Positions 8,958-17,363 of a stretch of DNA of 64,000 bases are shown here, in pieces. Position 1 is the first letter of the stretch. Each line of letters starts with the position of its first letter. The position numbers and the translations under genes are program-made. Source of the DNA: Robertmurraya massiliosenegalensis JC6 (GTDB lineage Bacteria; Bacillota; Bacilli; Bacillales; Cytobacillaceae). The DNA is taken from contig NZ_HE978515.1 in the NCBI RefSeq assembly GCF_000311725.1, forward strand, positions 1 through 64,000. The letters run 5' to 3'. The notes beneath the pieces were generated by a model. It was not told the origin of the DNA and ran no database searches. It worked only from the letters and a program-made list of their open reading frames with translations.

Positions 8958-9824
8958 TTAGAATTCCAAAAACTTCTCAATCTCATATTCTTCATATTTC
9001 TCATCCAGCCAGGCTATATATTCTGTTTCCATCTTTGAATCAAATAAAGTTGTTTTAATCTCCTCTTTTACATCCTCATAAACTGCTTCTTTGGCTTCGA
9101 TTTTATCTACAACTTTGATCACATGGTAACCATATTCAGTCTGAACCGGCTCACTGATTTCCCCAACCCCTAAAGAGAATGCGGCATCTTCAAACTCCTG
9201 GACCATTTCTCCCCGGCTGAAAAAGCCAAGATCCCCTCCTATTTCACTGTTTGATTCATCTGTCGAATATTCAGCGGCTAACTCACCAAAGTCCTCACCA
9301 GCTTCCAGCTTTTCAAGGACCTCCTTGGCAGTTGTCTCATCCTCCAATAAAATATGGCTTGCCTGAACTTGTTCAGCTTGTGCATAACTATCTTTATTTT
9401 CTTCAAAATAAGCAGTCATCTCTTCCTCTGTAATTTCAATTCTAGGTTCGAGCAGCTTATTTGTTGCTAAATACATCTCGATATTTTTTTCAATTGTGGA
9501 GACATCTACCCCACTGCTTGCAAGGATTTCTTCGAATGCCTCTTCTCCGCCATAAGAGTCAGCATTGGCCTTCATTTCTTCTTCAAGCTCCTTCTGTGTT
9601 ACCTCGATATTTTCCTTTTCCATTTCTAATTCAATGATTTTATCTGTTATTAACATGTCTAGCGCATCCAACCCATATTGCGAAACGAGTAGATCATGGA
9701 GATCCTTCTCACTGATCTTTTCTCCATTCACACTTGCAACTTGGTCCCTTGGCACGAAAAATAGCACTACTACTAAAATGACTACTAAAATAGATCCTGT
9801 TATCCAATAGATTCGTTTCATCAA
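8958..9824 (-). CDS. PrsA-like peptidyl-prolyl isomerase (parvulin foldase)
   Basis: Extracytoplasmic foldase for exported proteins. An N-terminal membrane anchor (about 5-23) is followed by a SurA-like N-domain and a parvulin PPIC domain with QASHILLEDE, DLGFFSRGEM and TEYGYHVIKV motifs (about 152-250). 288 residues matches PrsA. There is no LxxC lipobox after the hydrophobic stretch, unlike classical PrsA, so it is probably anchored by the uncleaved helix. Upstream of the ABC permease; it may have served that system. Confidence 0.88.
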   Translation of the reverse strand: MMKRIYWITGSILVVILVVVLFFVPRDQVASVNGEKISEKDLHDLLVSQYGLDALDMLITDKIIELEMEKENIEVTQKELEEEMKANADSYGGEEAFEEILASSGVDVSTIEKNIEMYLATNKLLEPRIEITEEEMTAYFEENKDSYAQAEQVQASHILLEDETTAKEVLEKLEAGEDFGELAAEYSTDESNSEIGGDLGFFSRGEMVQEFEDAAFSLGVGEISEPVQTEYGYHVIKVVDKIEAKEAVYEDVKEEIKTTLFDSKMETEYIAWLDEKYEEYEIEKFLEF

Positions 9825-9922
9825 TTTCTCCTTTATTCGTTTGATGATTGATTACTAGTTAATGTGACTTGAACTTTCATTAATATACCTTTTCTATATA
9901 ATTCAATCTAAACTTCATCCCC

Positions 9923-10247
9923 TATAGAGACTTCGGTAAACAAATATTTGCGAAGATAGTTGAATCACTGATTGCTTCTCCTTCAATTGATACAACCTTT
10001 ACCTTCTTCGAATAATTTCCTCTTCCTAATTCGACAACATGCTTCCTCATCGCAGAGATTGGTCTAGTGATGGTTTGTGCAACAATGACTTCTAAATCCC
10101 ATTCTCCTGTGATGTTGAAACAGCAATCGTACGATCAACCGCACTCACAATCCCTTGAGTCACTTTCCTTGATAATTCAAGCGCGAGGGGATTAGATTTC
10201 GATATATTGCGGCTTTTATCATAAATAGATCTTGTCCCTTTCATAAA
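9923..10247 (-). pseudogene. Histidine-kinase HAMP fragment and small ORF
   Basis: The minus strand reads a short ORF from ATG at 10247 (MKGTRSIYDKSRNISKSNP...), with AGGAGG upstream, ending at 10092. Shortly after, another frame encodes AQTITRPISAMRKHVVELGRG followed by NYSKKVKV, a clear WalK/ResE-type HAMP linker, and then stops at about 9923 without any dimerisation or ATPase domain. This looks like what is left of a sensor kinase after deletions. Whether the 51-codon 5' ORF is a functional small protein is unclear; I do not recognise it. Confidence 0.5.
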
Positions 10248-10272
10248 TGCCCTCCTTTTTTTGTAATAGACT

Positions 10273-10288
10273 CTCGGCATTTGCCGAG
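10273..10288. other. Perfect hairpin CTCGGCATTTGCCGAG
   Basis: A 6-bp GC-rich stem with a 4-base loop in the leader of the small minus-strand ORF at 10092-10247. There is no T-run beside it, so it is not a simple terminator. It may be a leader-RNA structure. Confidence 0.4.
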
Positions 10289-10328
10289 CTTCGTGGTTTA
10301 AGGGTTTTCCTCAAACCAATTTATTTCA

Positions 10329-10358
10329 TCCCTCCTATATTAGGTGGGATTTTTTAAT
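10329..10358 (+). terminator. Hairpin terminator between decayed kinase and IS
   Basis: ATCCCTCCTA pairs with TAGGTGGGAT and is followed by TTTTTT on the + strand. It may end transcripts entering the IS element from the left. Confidence 0.55.
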
Positions 10359-10429
10359 GTTCATTTTTTTAAAAACTGGAAATTAATTATCAAAGTATTT
10401 TCTCGAATTCGACAAGAAACACTTGACTT

Positions 10430-12062
10430 TTCAAAAACACCACAATAATCGCCGGTGAAGGGATTATTTTCCCTTACTACTTGTGATTGAGGTGCCAAAA
10501 TGAAACCAACGCTTATTGCACACGAAACTTATCAAAACTTCGTTCTAAATCAGTTAAATACCCATTATTCGGGTGGCATTCTTACCCTTGTTAATAAGGA
10601 TTGGCCTGTAATTAAAAAGCTATGGATAACTGATCTTTCTTCAGTAACTACATGGCTTAGTGATTCCTTTTCTAAAAAGGGACCAAAGCCTCGTGACCCT
10701 GCCTCTATGATGCGTTCTTATCTGCTTTCCCTATTTGTTCAACCTACTAAAGGTATTACTCACTGGGTTGATCAACTCCGTCGCGTTCCGTTATATGCCA
10801 TTCTTAGCGGATTTGAACCTGGTCTCACACCAGGTGTTGGAACATTTGAAGACTTTTTTAAACGTTTATGGGCCTTCGAAAACCCGAATGTTTTACCGAA
10901 GGTCAAACCCAAGAAGAAAAAGACAAAAAAGAAAAAGAAGACTAAAAAGGGTGCAAAAGCTGAACCCAAGAATCCTGGAATTGTTCGTAAACTCGTTGAT
11001 CGGGCTATTCGTTATGGTTCTAAACAGAAACAACTGCCAGGAGATCGATTATTCGAGTTTTTTCAATCTCAATTTCTTGAAGTTTCAGCAAGACTTGGCC
11101 TTCTTGGAGATCCAAAAGCTCTTGGTGTTGTTGGAGATGGGACACCAGTAGAGACAGCTAGATACCCGAGAAGTAAATCAACATGTAATTGTAGTGCCCA
11201 AGGACTAACGAACTGCACTCATCCACGCAAGTATTCACAACCTGACATCGACTCAGGCTGGGATAGTTCGAGGGAAAAGTACTTCAACGGATATCATCTC
11301 TACATGTTATCCACTAGCGATAGCCAATACGACCTACCGCTATATCCACGGCTGCATCCTGCTTCCCGGCATGATTCAGTCAGCCTAGTGGCAAGTTCAA
11401 TAGAATTTTCGCAACGGTACACCTTGGGCACGATTGATAAAATTCTTCTCGATGCCGCACATGATGCTGAGTCCATTTATGAGCTACTTGAGCATCAAAA
11501 TGTGGAGCCATTCATCGATTTAAATGTTCGAACGAAGAAGAACTTTAGTACGGAAAGTGATATTCAAATATCACCAACAGGTGTTCCAATTTGCCCGATA
11601 GGGAAAGAGATGAAACCCAACGGGTTTGATCAGTCTCAGAATCGGCAAAAATGGCGTTGTCCACTTGCTTGTGGAACGAAAAACACATGCCCAACACCGT
11701 GTTCAAAAGCGAAATATGGTCGCACTTTCCATACATTTAGAGAAGATAATCTACGATTATTTACTAAAACACCAAGGTCCTCTGAAAAATGGAAACTTAT
11801 TTATAAGCGAAGAACCTCTGTTGAACGTTCCAACAAAAGAGAAAAAATAGATTATCACTTAGAATCTGGACGCCACCGGTCAACAAAAATGTGGTACATT
11901 CGCCTATACGCCATAATGATGTGTCAGCACATCGATGCTTGGTACAGCAGTCAGAAAGAGCAGTTAAATATTGAAGAAATCATCTTTCCTAAAGCCGCCT
12001 AGTCAATTTTAAAAAAATAATGGCAATAGGTTTTTTTGTCATGCACATTTTTGAAAATACAA
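10430..12062 (+). mobile_element. Insertion sequence with intact transposase
   Basis: The transposase at 10500-12002 is flanked by candidate inverted ends: CTTTTCAAAAAC near 10434 and ATTTTTGAAAATAC near 12048. The match is about ten bases, so the outer limits are approximate and no target duplication was confirmed. 12063-12300 has no gene I can support. Confidence 0.5.
10500..12002 (+). CDS. DDE transposase of an IS element (IS1182/IS4-like superfamily)
   Basis: 500-residue transposase. Readable landmarks are an N-terminal HTH-type region, a lysine-rich stretch (about 138-160), GVVGDGTPVETA with a likely first catalytic Asp (about 212), a second acidic block ILLDAAHDAESIYELLE (about 315), a Cys-rich insert (CPLACGTKNTCPTPC) and the C-terminal KRRTSVERSNKREK with a likely catalytic Glu. 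The final RLYAIMMCQHIDAWY resembles the end of IS1182/IS4-superfamily enzymes. Family assignment is by pattern only. The frame is uninterrupted, so the element may be active. Confidence 0.8.
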   Translation: MKPTLIAHETYQNFVLNQLNTHYSGGILTLVNKDWPVIKKLWITDLSSVTTWLSDSFSKKGPKPRDPASMMRSYLLSLFVQPTKGITHWVDQLRRVPLYAILSGFEPGLTPGVGTFEDFFKRLWAFENPNVLPKVKPKKKKTKKKKKTKKGAKAEPKNPGIVRKLVDRAIRYGSKQKQLPGDRLFEFFQSQFLEVSARLGLLGDPKALGVVGDGTPVETARYPRSKSTCNCSAQGLTNCTHPRKYSQPDIDSGWDSSREKYFNGYHLYMLSTSDSQYDLPLYPRLHPASRHDSVSLVASSIEFSQRYTLGTIDKILLDAAHDAESIYELLEHQNVEPFIDLNVRTKKNFSTESDIQISPTGVPICPIGKEMKPNGFDQSQNRQKWRCPLACGTKNTCPTPCSKAKYGRTFHTFREDNLRLFTKTPRSSEKWKLIYKRRTSVERSNKREKIDYHLESGRHRSTKMWYIRLYAIMMCQHIDAWYSSQKEQLNIEEIIFPKAA

Positions 12063-12303
12063 TGAAAATAATGAGTGAGCAGGCCATTCCAATCCAATTT
12101 CCAGTAATTTTGTTCATTTCACCCGGAAAAATTGTTGTTTATTCCGAGACCCTATTGTATTATATTAATCTTGGTTTAGCCCTGAAATATGGCTTTTATA
12201 TGCCTTACAAATCATACTTTAAAGGCTAAATGTGTCAGGAAGATGTCAAAGAAATCTACCTAAGCCTTTTTTATCTACAGTAATAGACTATTTTTTTCGC
12301 ACA

Positions 12304-12334
12304 AAAAAACTACTGACCGAAATCAGTAGTTTTA
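12304..12334 (-). terminator. Terminator of the 13.7-12.3 kb two-component operon
   Basis: AAACTACTGA pairs with TCAGTAGTTT around a 6-base loop. On the minus strand it is followed by a run of T, just after the kinase stop at 12343. Confidence 0.8.
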
Positions 12335-12342
12335 TCACTTTA

Positions 12343-13758
12343 TCATTTTGGCAATACAATTCTAAAAGTTGTTCCAGCTGGAGAGCTATCGATTAACATC
12401 AGATTGCCATCAAGTGATTGTGCAATCATCTTGCTAAATGGCAAACCAAGTCCTAGTCCTCTCACTTTATACTTTTTTCCTTGTCCTCGGAAAAACTTCT
12501 CAAAAATAAGGGCTTGCTCTTCTTTTGGAATTCCTCCCCCTGTATCCTTAATATCGATGGTTATTTGATTAGAGGTTTCCGTAAGAATTAAGTCAATTTT
12601 ACCAGCACTTTCGATGGCAGCTTTGGCATTATTAAGAAGGTTCGTAATAATTTGCTGAAGACGTAGCGGATCTACGCTAATAACCTGCTGTTTAGCAAGC
12701 GTAGTTACGGATACCTCTATATTCGTGTCTCCCTGAACAAGTTTCCATTGATGTATAATATCAAGTAATAGCTCATTGATGTCATGCCTTTCCTTTGAAA
12801 CTGGTATTGCATTTGCAGCAAATGAATTGAAAGCTAAAAGATCCTCCACCATCTTTTTCATTTTCGCCGTTTCATTTATGGATAGAGCTAAAAATTCTTT
12901 TGCATCTTCCCCTGTCACGACATCATCATTAAGTGCCTGTAGTAGCCCACTAATTGATGTGACCGGTGTTTTTAATTCATGCGTCACCCCCGCCAGCATT
13001 TCTGTACGGAGTGACTCCAGTTTTTGGAGGCGTTCTGTCATATCCTTGAAAGACTGAACAAGCTCAAATACTTCCTGCTCTTTAATATCATCAGGCAGAT
13101 TAATATTATAATCTCCAGCTTGAACCTGTTTAGCAGCTCTTGCCACATCTTTAATCGGATTCGATAGCCTGCGAGATAGAAAATAAATCGCCGCCCAGCC
13201 CAGCAAGGCAAGACTAATGATCATAACTGCTAACTGCCGGTATTCTTGTTTTACCTGAGTTAAATTATCTTCTAATTCAAAAATAACAACCCATCCCAAA
13301 GTGACATCCTGTGACACGATCGGTGTCTTAACTACATAGAAATCTGTCTTCTCATCTTCTAATTTTAGTTTTAGAACATCCTCTTCCTCATCTAGAACAG
13401 CTGGAGGAAACTGCCGTAACAGCCGATTCCGCGGACGGTTGCTAGAGAGAATGGTACCAGACGCATCAATGATATAAATAGAAGGGTCACTTTCTATATT
13501 CATAAATCTTCCGCGGTCAGTTAAAAATCCCGGCACATCCCCTCTCGGAATCGGTCTTCCTTCACTTAAATTCACAAATCGATCCGCAATTTCCTCTGCC
13601 ATCAGCCTTGTCATGTTTAATCGGTGCTCAAGCGTTGTATGCTTGATCCATGAAGCGGATATCACCGCTATAACGACAAGTCCAATACAGAGGGTGATTA
13701 AATAACGGCTTGTCCAATAGCGGAGCAGCGATATTCTTTTATTATTTTTGATAGACAC
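12343..13758 (-). CDS. Sensor histidine kinase
   Basis: Membrane-bound kinase. Two transmembrane segments (about 15-36 and 176-195) flank an extracellular sensor domain of about 140 residues, then HAMP (about 195-250), a HisKA domain with H in GVTHELKTPVTS (about 258) and an HATPase domain with LLNNAKAAIE, DTGGGIP and GLGLGLPFSK. It pairs with the OmpR-family regulator that overlaps its start by 17 bp. The stimulus is unknown; the pair lies near the PrsA/ABC genes. Confidence 0.9.
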   Translation of the reverse strand: MSIKNNKRISLLRYWTSRYLITLCIGLVVIAVISASWIKHTTLEHRLNMTRLMAEEIADRFVNLSEGRPIPRGDVPGFLTDRGRFMNIESDPSIYIIDASGTILSSNRPRNRLLRQFPPAVLDEEEDVLKLKLEDEKTDFYVVKTPIVSQDVTLGWVVIFELEDNLTQVKQEYRQLAVMIISLALLGWAAIYFLSRRLSNPIKDVARAAKQVQAGDYNINLPDDIKEQEVFELVQSFKDMTERLQKLESLRTEMLAGVTHELKTPVTSISGLLQALNDDVVTGEDAKEFLALSINETAKMKKMVEDLLAFNSFAANAIPVSKERHDINELLLDIIHQWKLVQGDTNIEVSVTTLAKQQVISVDPLRLQQIITNLLNNAKAAIESAGKIDLILTETSNQITIDIKDTGGGIPKEEQALIFEKFFRGQGKKYKVRGLGLGLPFSKMIAQSLDGNLMLIDSSPAGTTFRIVLPK

Positions 13759-14440
13759 AAAATTGATACCCCAATCCTCGAAGTGTTTTAATTTCTCCCT
13801 CTGAGAGAGGCCAATCCCGAAGCGATTTCCTTAGTCTTTTAATCGATAAATCAACCGCCCGGTCACTGCCCTCATACTCCCAACCCCACACATGCTCTAT
13901 TAACTGGTCCCTTGTAAAAGTCTGATTCGGATTTTCTGCCAAAAACAAAAGCAAAGATAAGTCACGCGGCGTTAATTCAATTTCTCTACCATTAATTGTT
14001 ACTCTATGAGAATTGAGATTGATTTGCAATTGTCCAAATTTTCTTGCTGGACCATCATCTATTTGTGCGCGTCTTAAAACTGCATTGACACGCGCCACCA
14101 CCTCATCAGCTATAAATGGTTTTGGAATATAATCATCTGCACCTCCATTCAACCCGGTCAGCCGATAATGAACATCACCCAAGGCCGTTAGCATAATTAC
14201 GGGACATGCACTTGTTTGGCGAATTTCTTTTAAAACCGCCCAGCCATCTTTACCAGGTAGCATCACATCTAATAAAACAAGCGCTGGTTTATGAAGGCAG
14301 AATTTTTCTATTGCTTCATTTCCTTCAAAAGCCTGTACCGTCTTGAAATTTGCTTTTTGCAAATAAACCTTCAGCACCTGGCTAATAGGAACTTCATCTT
14401 CAACAATTAAAATCGTTTTCACGGTCTCATCTCCCTGCAT
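13742..14440 (-). CDS. OmpR-family response regulator
   Basis: Receiver domain (about 5-120) with the acidic pair in VEDE, phospho-acceptor Asp in ALVLLDVMLPGKDG, and K in KPF, followed by a winged-helix domain with LTPRDLSLLLFLAENP and RGLGYQF. All receiver residues are present, in contrast to the sulfur-cluster regulator at 15974-16678. MKTILIVED could be the true N-terminus. Partner of the adjacent kinase. Confidence 0.9.
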   Translation of the reverse strand: MQGDETVKTILIVEDEVPISQVLKVYLQKANFKTVQAFEGNEAIEKFCLHKPALVLLDVMLPGKDGWAVLKEIRQTSACPVIMLTALGDVHYRLTGLNGGADDYIPKPFIADEVVARVNAVLRRAQIDDGPARKFGQLQINLNSHRVTINGREIELTPRDLSLLLFLAENPNQTFTRDQLIEHVWGWEYEGSDRAVDLSIKRLRKSLRDWPLSEGEIKTLRGLGYQFCVYQK

Positions 14441-14650
14441 TAATAACTTAATACAGCAATTTAAACTGAATATATGATACTCTTACAACTGGCTAATGTC
14501 TATATAAAGATAGCATTGAAATAAGTCAGCTTGATGTCAGTGAAATAAAATCCTGCAAATAAATAGCTTACGATGTTCGGCCTCATAAAAAAACTGGGCA
14601 AAACCGTAGCAGTTTCAGATATCTATCATAAAACATAAAAATATAAATGA

Positions 14651-14692
14651 AATAGTCCATCAAATTGTAATTAATTTTGATGGACTATTTTG
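14651..14692. terminator. Long hairpin next to the IS1182 remnant
   Basis: AATAGTCCATCAAA pairs with TTTGATGGACTATT around about 12 bases, with T-rich flanks on both sides. It probably marks the downstream end of the decayed IS1182 copy or a bidirectional terminator. Confidence 0.55.
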
Positions 14693-14759
14693 CTGGTTAT
14701 GCGGCATTGTGCTACTATTAGTGACTATATTAATATTCTAATTTGGGGTGCCACCAGCA

Positions 14760-15045
14760 AAATGCGTTTTGTTGGTGGCCAAAAACCAACGGTAAGCTAC
14801 ATTCGTTTCAATTTCCTTGATTGTTTGTCTCATTGAACGTATGCCAAATCATAATGAATAAATATCCTTTTAATCAGAACAACCTGCATCAATACTTGAA
14901 CGACCTAATGTTGAATAAAGGTTTTCAACCAATGGGTATATGAAGGAGAAATCAATTGCAGCTTCAAGCTTTCTCACATGGAGATCCTATGGTACGACTT
15001 GATCATTTCCAATTGTTCTCTTTCTACGCTATTGTTTCTCGACAT
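14760..15045 (-). pseudogene. Degraded IS1182-family transposase N-terminus
   Basis: Across several frames the minus strand still spells the start of an IS1182-family transposase: SRNNSVEREQLEMI, then LEAAIDFSFIYPLVENLYST, GIRSMRQTIKEIETNVAYRW. Stops and small deletions separate these pieces, and the catalytic part is gone. It shows that the boundary between the worn accessory region and the sulfur cluster has been a site of IS insertion and decay. Confidence 0.8.
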
Positions 15046-15089
15046 ATTTTCCAACCACCCTAATATTCTCTAATAACATTGTAAAATAA

Positions 15090-15136
15090 AAAGGACTGTA
15101 GGCAAACTCAAGAATTATCGAGTTTGTCTACAGCCT
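15090..15136. terminator. Strong hairpin downstream of cstR
   Basis: GGACTGTAGGCAAACTC pairs almost fully with GAGTTTGTCTACAGCCT across a 10-base loop. It lies between the IS1182 remnant and cstR, and probably belonged to the IS end. It can serve as a terminator for the cstR transcript. Confidence 0.6.
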
Positions 15137-15156
15137 GAAAAGACCTTCTAAGGTCT

Positions 15157-15417
15157 TTATCTACTTTTTACAAGTAATTCAACTGCTTCTTTTACAAGTT
15201 CCTCTGTGCTTTCCCCTTTTTCATCCGCGTTACGTACACATGCAACCAAGTTAGAGCTAACCACTACTCCAATTGTTCGATCAATAGCTGTACGAGCTGC
15301 GGAAAGTTGAGTAATAACGTCTTTACAATCTTTATTTTCTTCCATCATTCGTAAAATACCGCGTAATTGTCCTTCGATACGTTTTATGCGGTTCTTTATT
15401 TTCTCATCGTAATCCAT
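15157..15417 (-). CDS. cstR: CstR-type persulfide-sensing repressor
   Basis: CsoR/RcnR-family all-helical DNA-binding repressor. The paired thiols C31 (NKDCKDVITQ) and C60 (NLVACV) are present while the copper-binding His of CsoR is absent (TAIDRTIG), the mark of CstR proteins that sense hydropersulfides by forming di- and polysulfide bridges. 86 residues, very close in pattern to staphylococcal CstR. Second gene after the cysteine-less rhodanese at 15455-15814. A perfect ATACCC...GGGTAT palindrome upstream of that gene suggests autorepression, and similar sites occur through the cluster. Confidence 0.92.
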   Translation of the reverse strand: MDYDEKIKNRIKRIEGQLRGILRMMEENKDCKDVITQLSAARTAIDRTIGVVVSSNLVACVRNADEKGESTEELVKEAVELLVKSR

Positions 15418-15454
15418 GTAAATTCCCCCCTTTGATCGTAGGTTTGATGATTCC

Positions 15455-15814
15455 CTATTTTACTGCTAATTCTTCGATAAATTTCTGAGAATCACTCACT
15501 GTATATCCAGTCACTTGGAATCCTTTGCGTCTTAAGATTCGGATAGCTACGTTTTTTTCAAGTCTATTTAAAGCCACAACATGAACCTTCTTATCTGGTA
15601 TCTCATAACAATACCTTTCCAAATAGGCAACAGGAATATTAATAGATTTCTCGATTACATCTTTGTATGATATATTGTAGTCTCTTACATCTATGACCTC
15701 AACATCCGTAAAATTAACTTTTAATATATCTTCACAGTGTATACCAGCTACAGGGAAATACCTCTTATATAATTCCCATAGTATAAATAGTATCAAAAGT
15801 AAAAACAATATCAA
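15455..15814 (-). CDS. Membrane-anchored rhodanese-like protein lacking the catalytic Cys
   Basis: One N-terminal membrane helix (about 1-16) and a rhodanese fold (EVIDVRD near 39, SINIPVAYLER near 59). Where catalytic rhodaneses have VVxCxxGxRS, this protein has VVALNRLEKN, so the sulfur-carrying cysteine is replaced by Leu and the loop is unlike an active one. Its layout copies the active membrane rhodanese at 24719-25078. First gene of the cstR operon, 37 bp before cstR, behind a CstR-type operator. A non-catalytic, perhaps binding, role is inferred. Confidence 0.75.
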   Translation of the reverse strand: MILFLLLILFILWELYKRYFPVAGIHCEDILKVNFTDVEVIDVRDYNISYKDVIEKSINIPVAYLERYCYEIPDKKVHVVALNRLEKNVAIRILRRKGFQVTGYTVSDSQKFIEELAVK

Positions 15815-15866
15815 TAGCTTAACAACCCCTTAAGGCAATAAATTAAGGAAACACTGTAGAATTATT

Positions 15867-15886
15867 ATATACCCATATGGGTATAT
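15867..15886. promoter_or_regulatory. CstR-type operator (perfect palindrome)
   Basis: ATATACCCATATGGGTATAT is a perfect 20-bp palindrome 53 bp upstream of the rhodanese-cstR operon. It has the ATACC/GGTAT core and G/C tracts known from CsoR/CstR operators. The clearest of several such sites in the cluster. Confidence 0.75.
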
Positions 15887-15946
15887 TGTCAATCACCCAA
15901 CTCACCTTGTGTTTAAAGTAGAAACTATTTTTTCAAAATATAAAAA

Positions 15947-15968
15947 ACCCGCCGTTTAGGCGAGTCGA
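15947..15968 (-). terminator. Terminator after the atypical response regulator
   Basis: CTCGCC-TAAAC-GGCGGG followed by TTTTTT on the minus strand, a few bases past the stop at 15974. Confidence 0.8.
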
Positions 15969-15973
15969 AAAAA

Positions 15974-16678
15974 TTAAAATGCTATAAATCGATAACCGAT
16001 ACCTCTGACCGATTCAATGATTTCTCCGTCAGTTATGTGCACCTTAAACTTTTCGCGGAGTTTTAAAATATGAACGTCAATCGTTCGTTCCGAAACAATC
16101 TTATCATCGGTTGGATATAATTCATCCAAGATTTGGTGACGCGTCAATGTTTGGTTTGGGTGTCTCATCAGAAAGTAAAGAAGGCGGAATTCATGCAGAG
16201 TTAATGAAATCTCATGTCCTTGATATCTTACTTCTCCTTTTAATGGCTTTAGGACAATACCTCGATACGATATTTTACTACAACGATGGGCCGTTCTTCT
16301 TAAGACCGTTTCAACCCGTGCAATCAGCTCCTCATGACGGAAGGGCTTACGTATAAAGTCGTCAGCTCCTAATCGTAAAGCTTTAACAGTAGCCATTTCA
16401 TCAGTAAGACCAGATACAACCATGAGTGGTATTTCACTTTTTTGTTCTTTTCTGATCCACTTACAAAGGTCATATCCACTTCTATCTGGTAAAAGGAGCT
16501 CACTGATACAAAAGCATGGGTCAAAGGTCAAAAAATAGTCTTTTGCTGTTTTATAAGAAGTAGCCCCAAGAACATCAAATCCTGCATCCTCTAATTGTTT
16601 CCTTATCGTATCTCGGATTTGCTCATCACTATCTACAATCAATATTGATTTTCCTCGTTTATTCAAAACTCTCACCAC
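15974..16678 (-). CDS. OmpR-family response regulator with Glu in place of the phospho-acceptor Asp
   Basis: Receiver plus winged-helix regulator, 234 residues, clearly related to the regulator at 30077-30769. In that relative the acceptor site reads IILDLMLP; here the aligned site is CISELLLP, so Asp is replaced by Glu at residue 60, and the acidic pocket VEDN is VDSD. Glu at this position often mimics phosphorylation. No kinase gene adjoins it, whereas the relative has one. It lies directly downstream of a TlpA gene, as the relative does, so the pair arose by duplication and this copy lost its kinase. Constitutive activity is inferred. Confidence 0.88.
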   Translation of the reverse strand: MVRVLNKRGKSILIVDSDEQIRDTIRKQLEDAGFDVLGATSYKTAKDYFLTFDPCFCISELLLPDRSGYDLCKWIRKEQKSEIPLMVVSGLTDEMATVKALRLGADDFIRKPFRHEELIARVETVLRRTAHRCSKISYRGIVLKPLKGEVRYQGHEISLTLHEFRLLYFLMRHPNQTLTRHQILDELYPTDDKIVSERTIDVHILKLREKFKVHITDGEIIESVRGIGYRFIAF

Positions 16679-16680
16679 AT

Positions 16681-17244
16681 TTATTCTACACTATTTATTA
16701 GCTCTGTCATCAATTCCTTATCCATTGGTCCAACGATTTTCTTACGAATAATTCCATTTGAATCTATAATATAGCTTGTTGGTATTGTATATGCTTGGTA
16801 CGTATCCCCTCCGAGATCCCCTTCTTTATCCAAAGGAATTGGAAATGTTAATCCATATTCCTCAACGAACTTTCCTATTTCCGAAGTATCCTTCTCCAAA
16901 GTTGTTAGATTTACCGCAATTACTTCTACTCCATTTTTAGCTTGTTCCTCGTAAAAATCCTGCATATGGGGCATTTCTGCTTTACAAGGAGGACACCATG
17001 TTGCCCAAAAGTTTAAAATCACTTTTTTTCCAACCATATCTGAAAGTTTAAGTTGTTCCCCTTTTAATGTCTTTAATTCAAAATCCGGAGCTTTATTACC
17101 TTCTTCAATCCCTACCTCAATATCCTCTGATACCTCTTCTGTTTTCTTCGCTTTTTCCGCATCCGCTTTTGAAAATTGGGTATCATAAATTGCCCAACCT
17201 ACCAGACCTACTAATCCTAAAATAATGATTATATTTCGTATCAT
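16681..17244 (-). CDS. TlpA/ResA-like thiol-disulfide oxidoreductase
   Basis: Membrane-anchored extracytoplasmic thioredoxin. N-terminal helix (about 3-20), then a redoxin fold with FWATWCPPCKAE (CPPC at 84-87) and a TIPTSYIID cis-Pro loop (about 155). 187 residues. Such proteins reduce disulfides or polysulfides outside the membrane with electrons from CcdA-type partners; a CcdA is encoded at 31398-32156. It precedes the atypical response regulator by two bases, in the same order as TlpA and regulator in the second copy. Confidence 0.9.
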   Translation of the reverse strand: MIRNIIIILGLVGLVGWAIYDTQFSKADAEKAKKTEEVSEDIEVGIEEGNKAPDFELKTLKGEQLKLSDMVGKKVILNFWATWCPPCKAEMPHMQDFYEEQAKNGVEVIAVNLTTLEKDTSEIGKFVEEYGLTFPIPLDKEGDLGGDTYQAYTIPTSYIIDSNGIIRKKIVGPMDKELMTELINSVE

Positions 17245-17363
17245 ATGTGATCACCTCTCATTAAAAAAATGTAAACGAAGGTAAATAGTCACTAAGGTTC
17301 TCAACCTCAGTTATATTTTCGAACAAGATTACTCCCTTCTGAAGCTATATCTGTGATTTGATT

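Noticed and set aside
10772-10969. Phe-rich minus-strand ORF in the transposase
   Set aside because: Shadow of the lysine-rich stretch of the transposase on the other strand.
12020-12229. 69-residue ORF after the IS transposase
   Set aside because: No ribosome site, unusual composition, and overlap with the IS end; probably chance.
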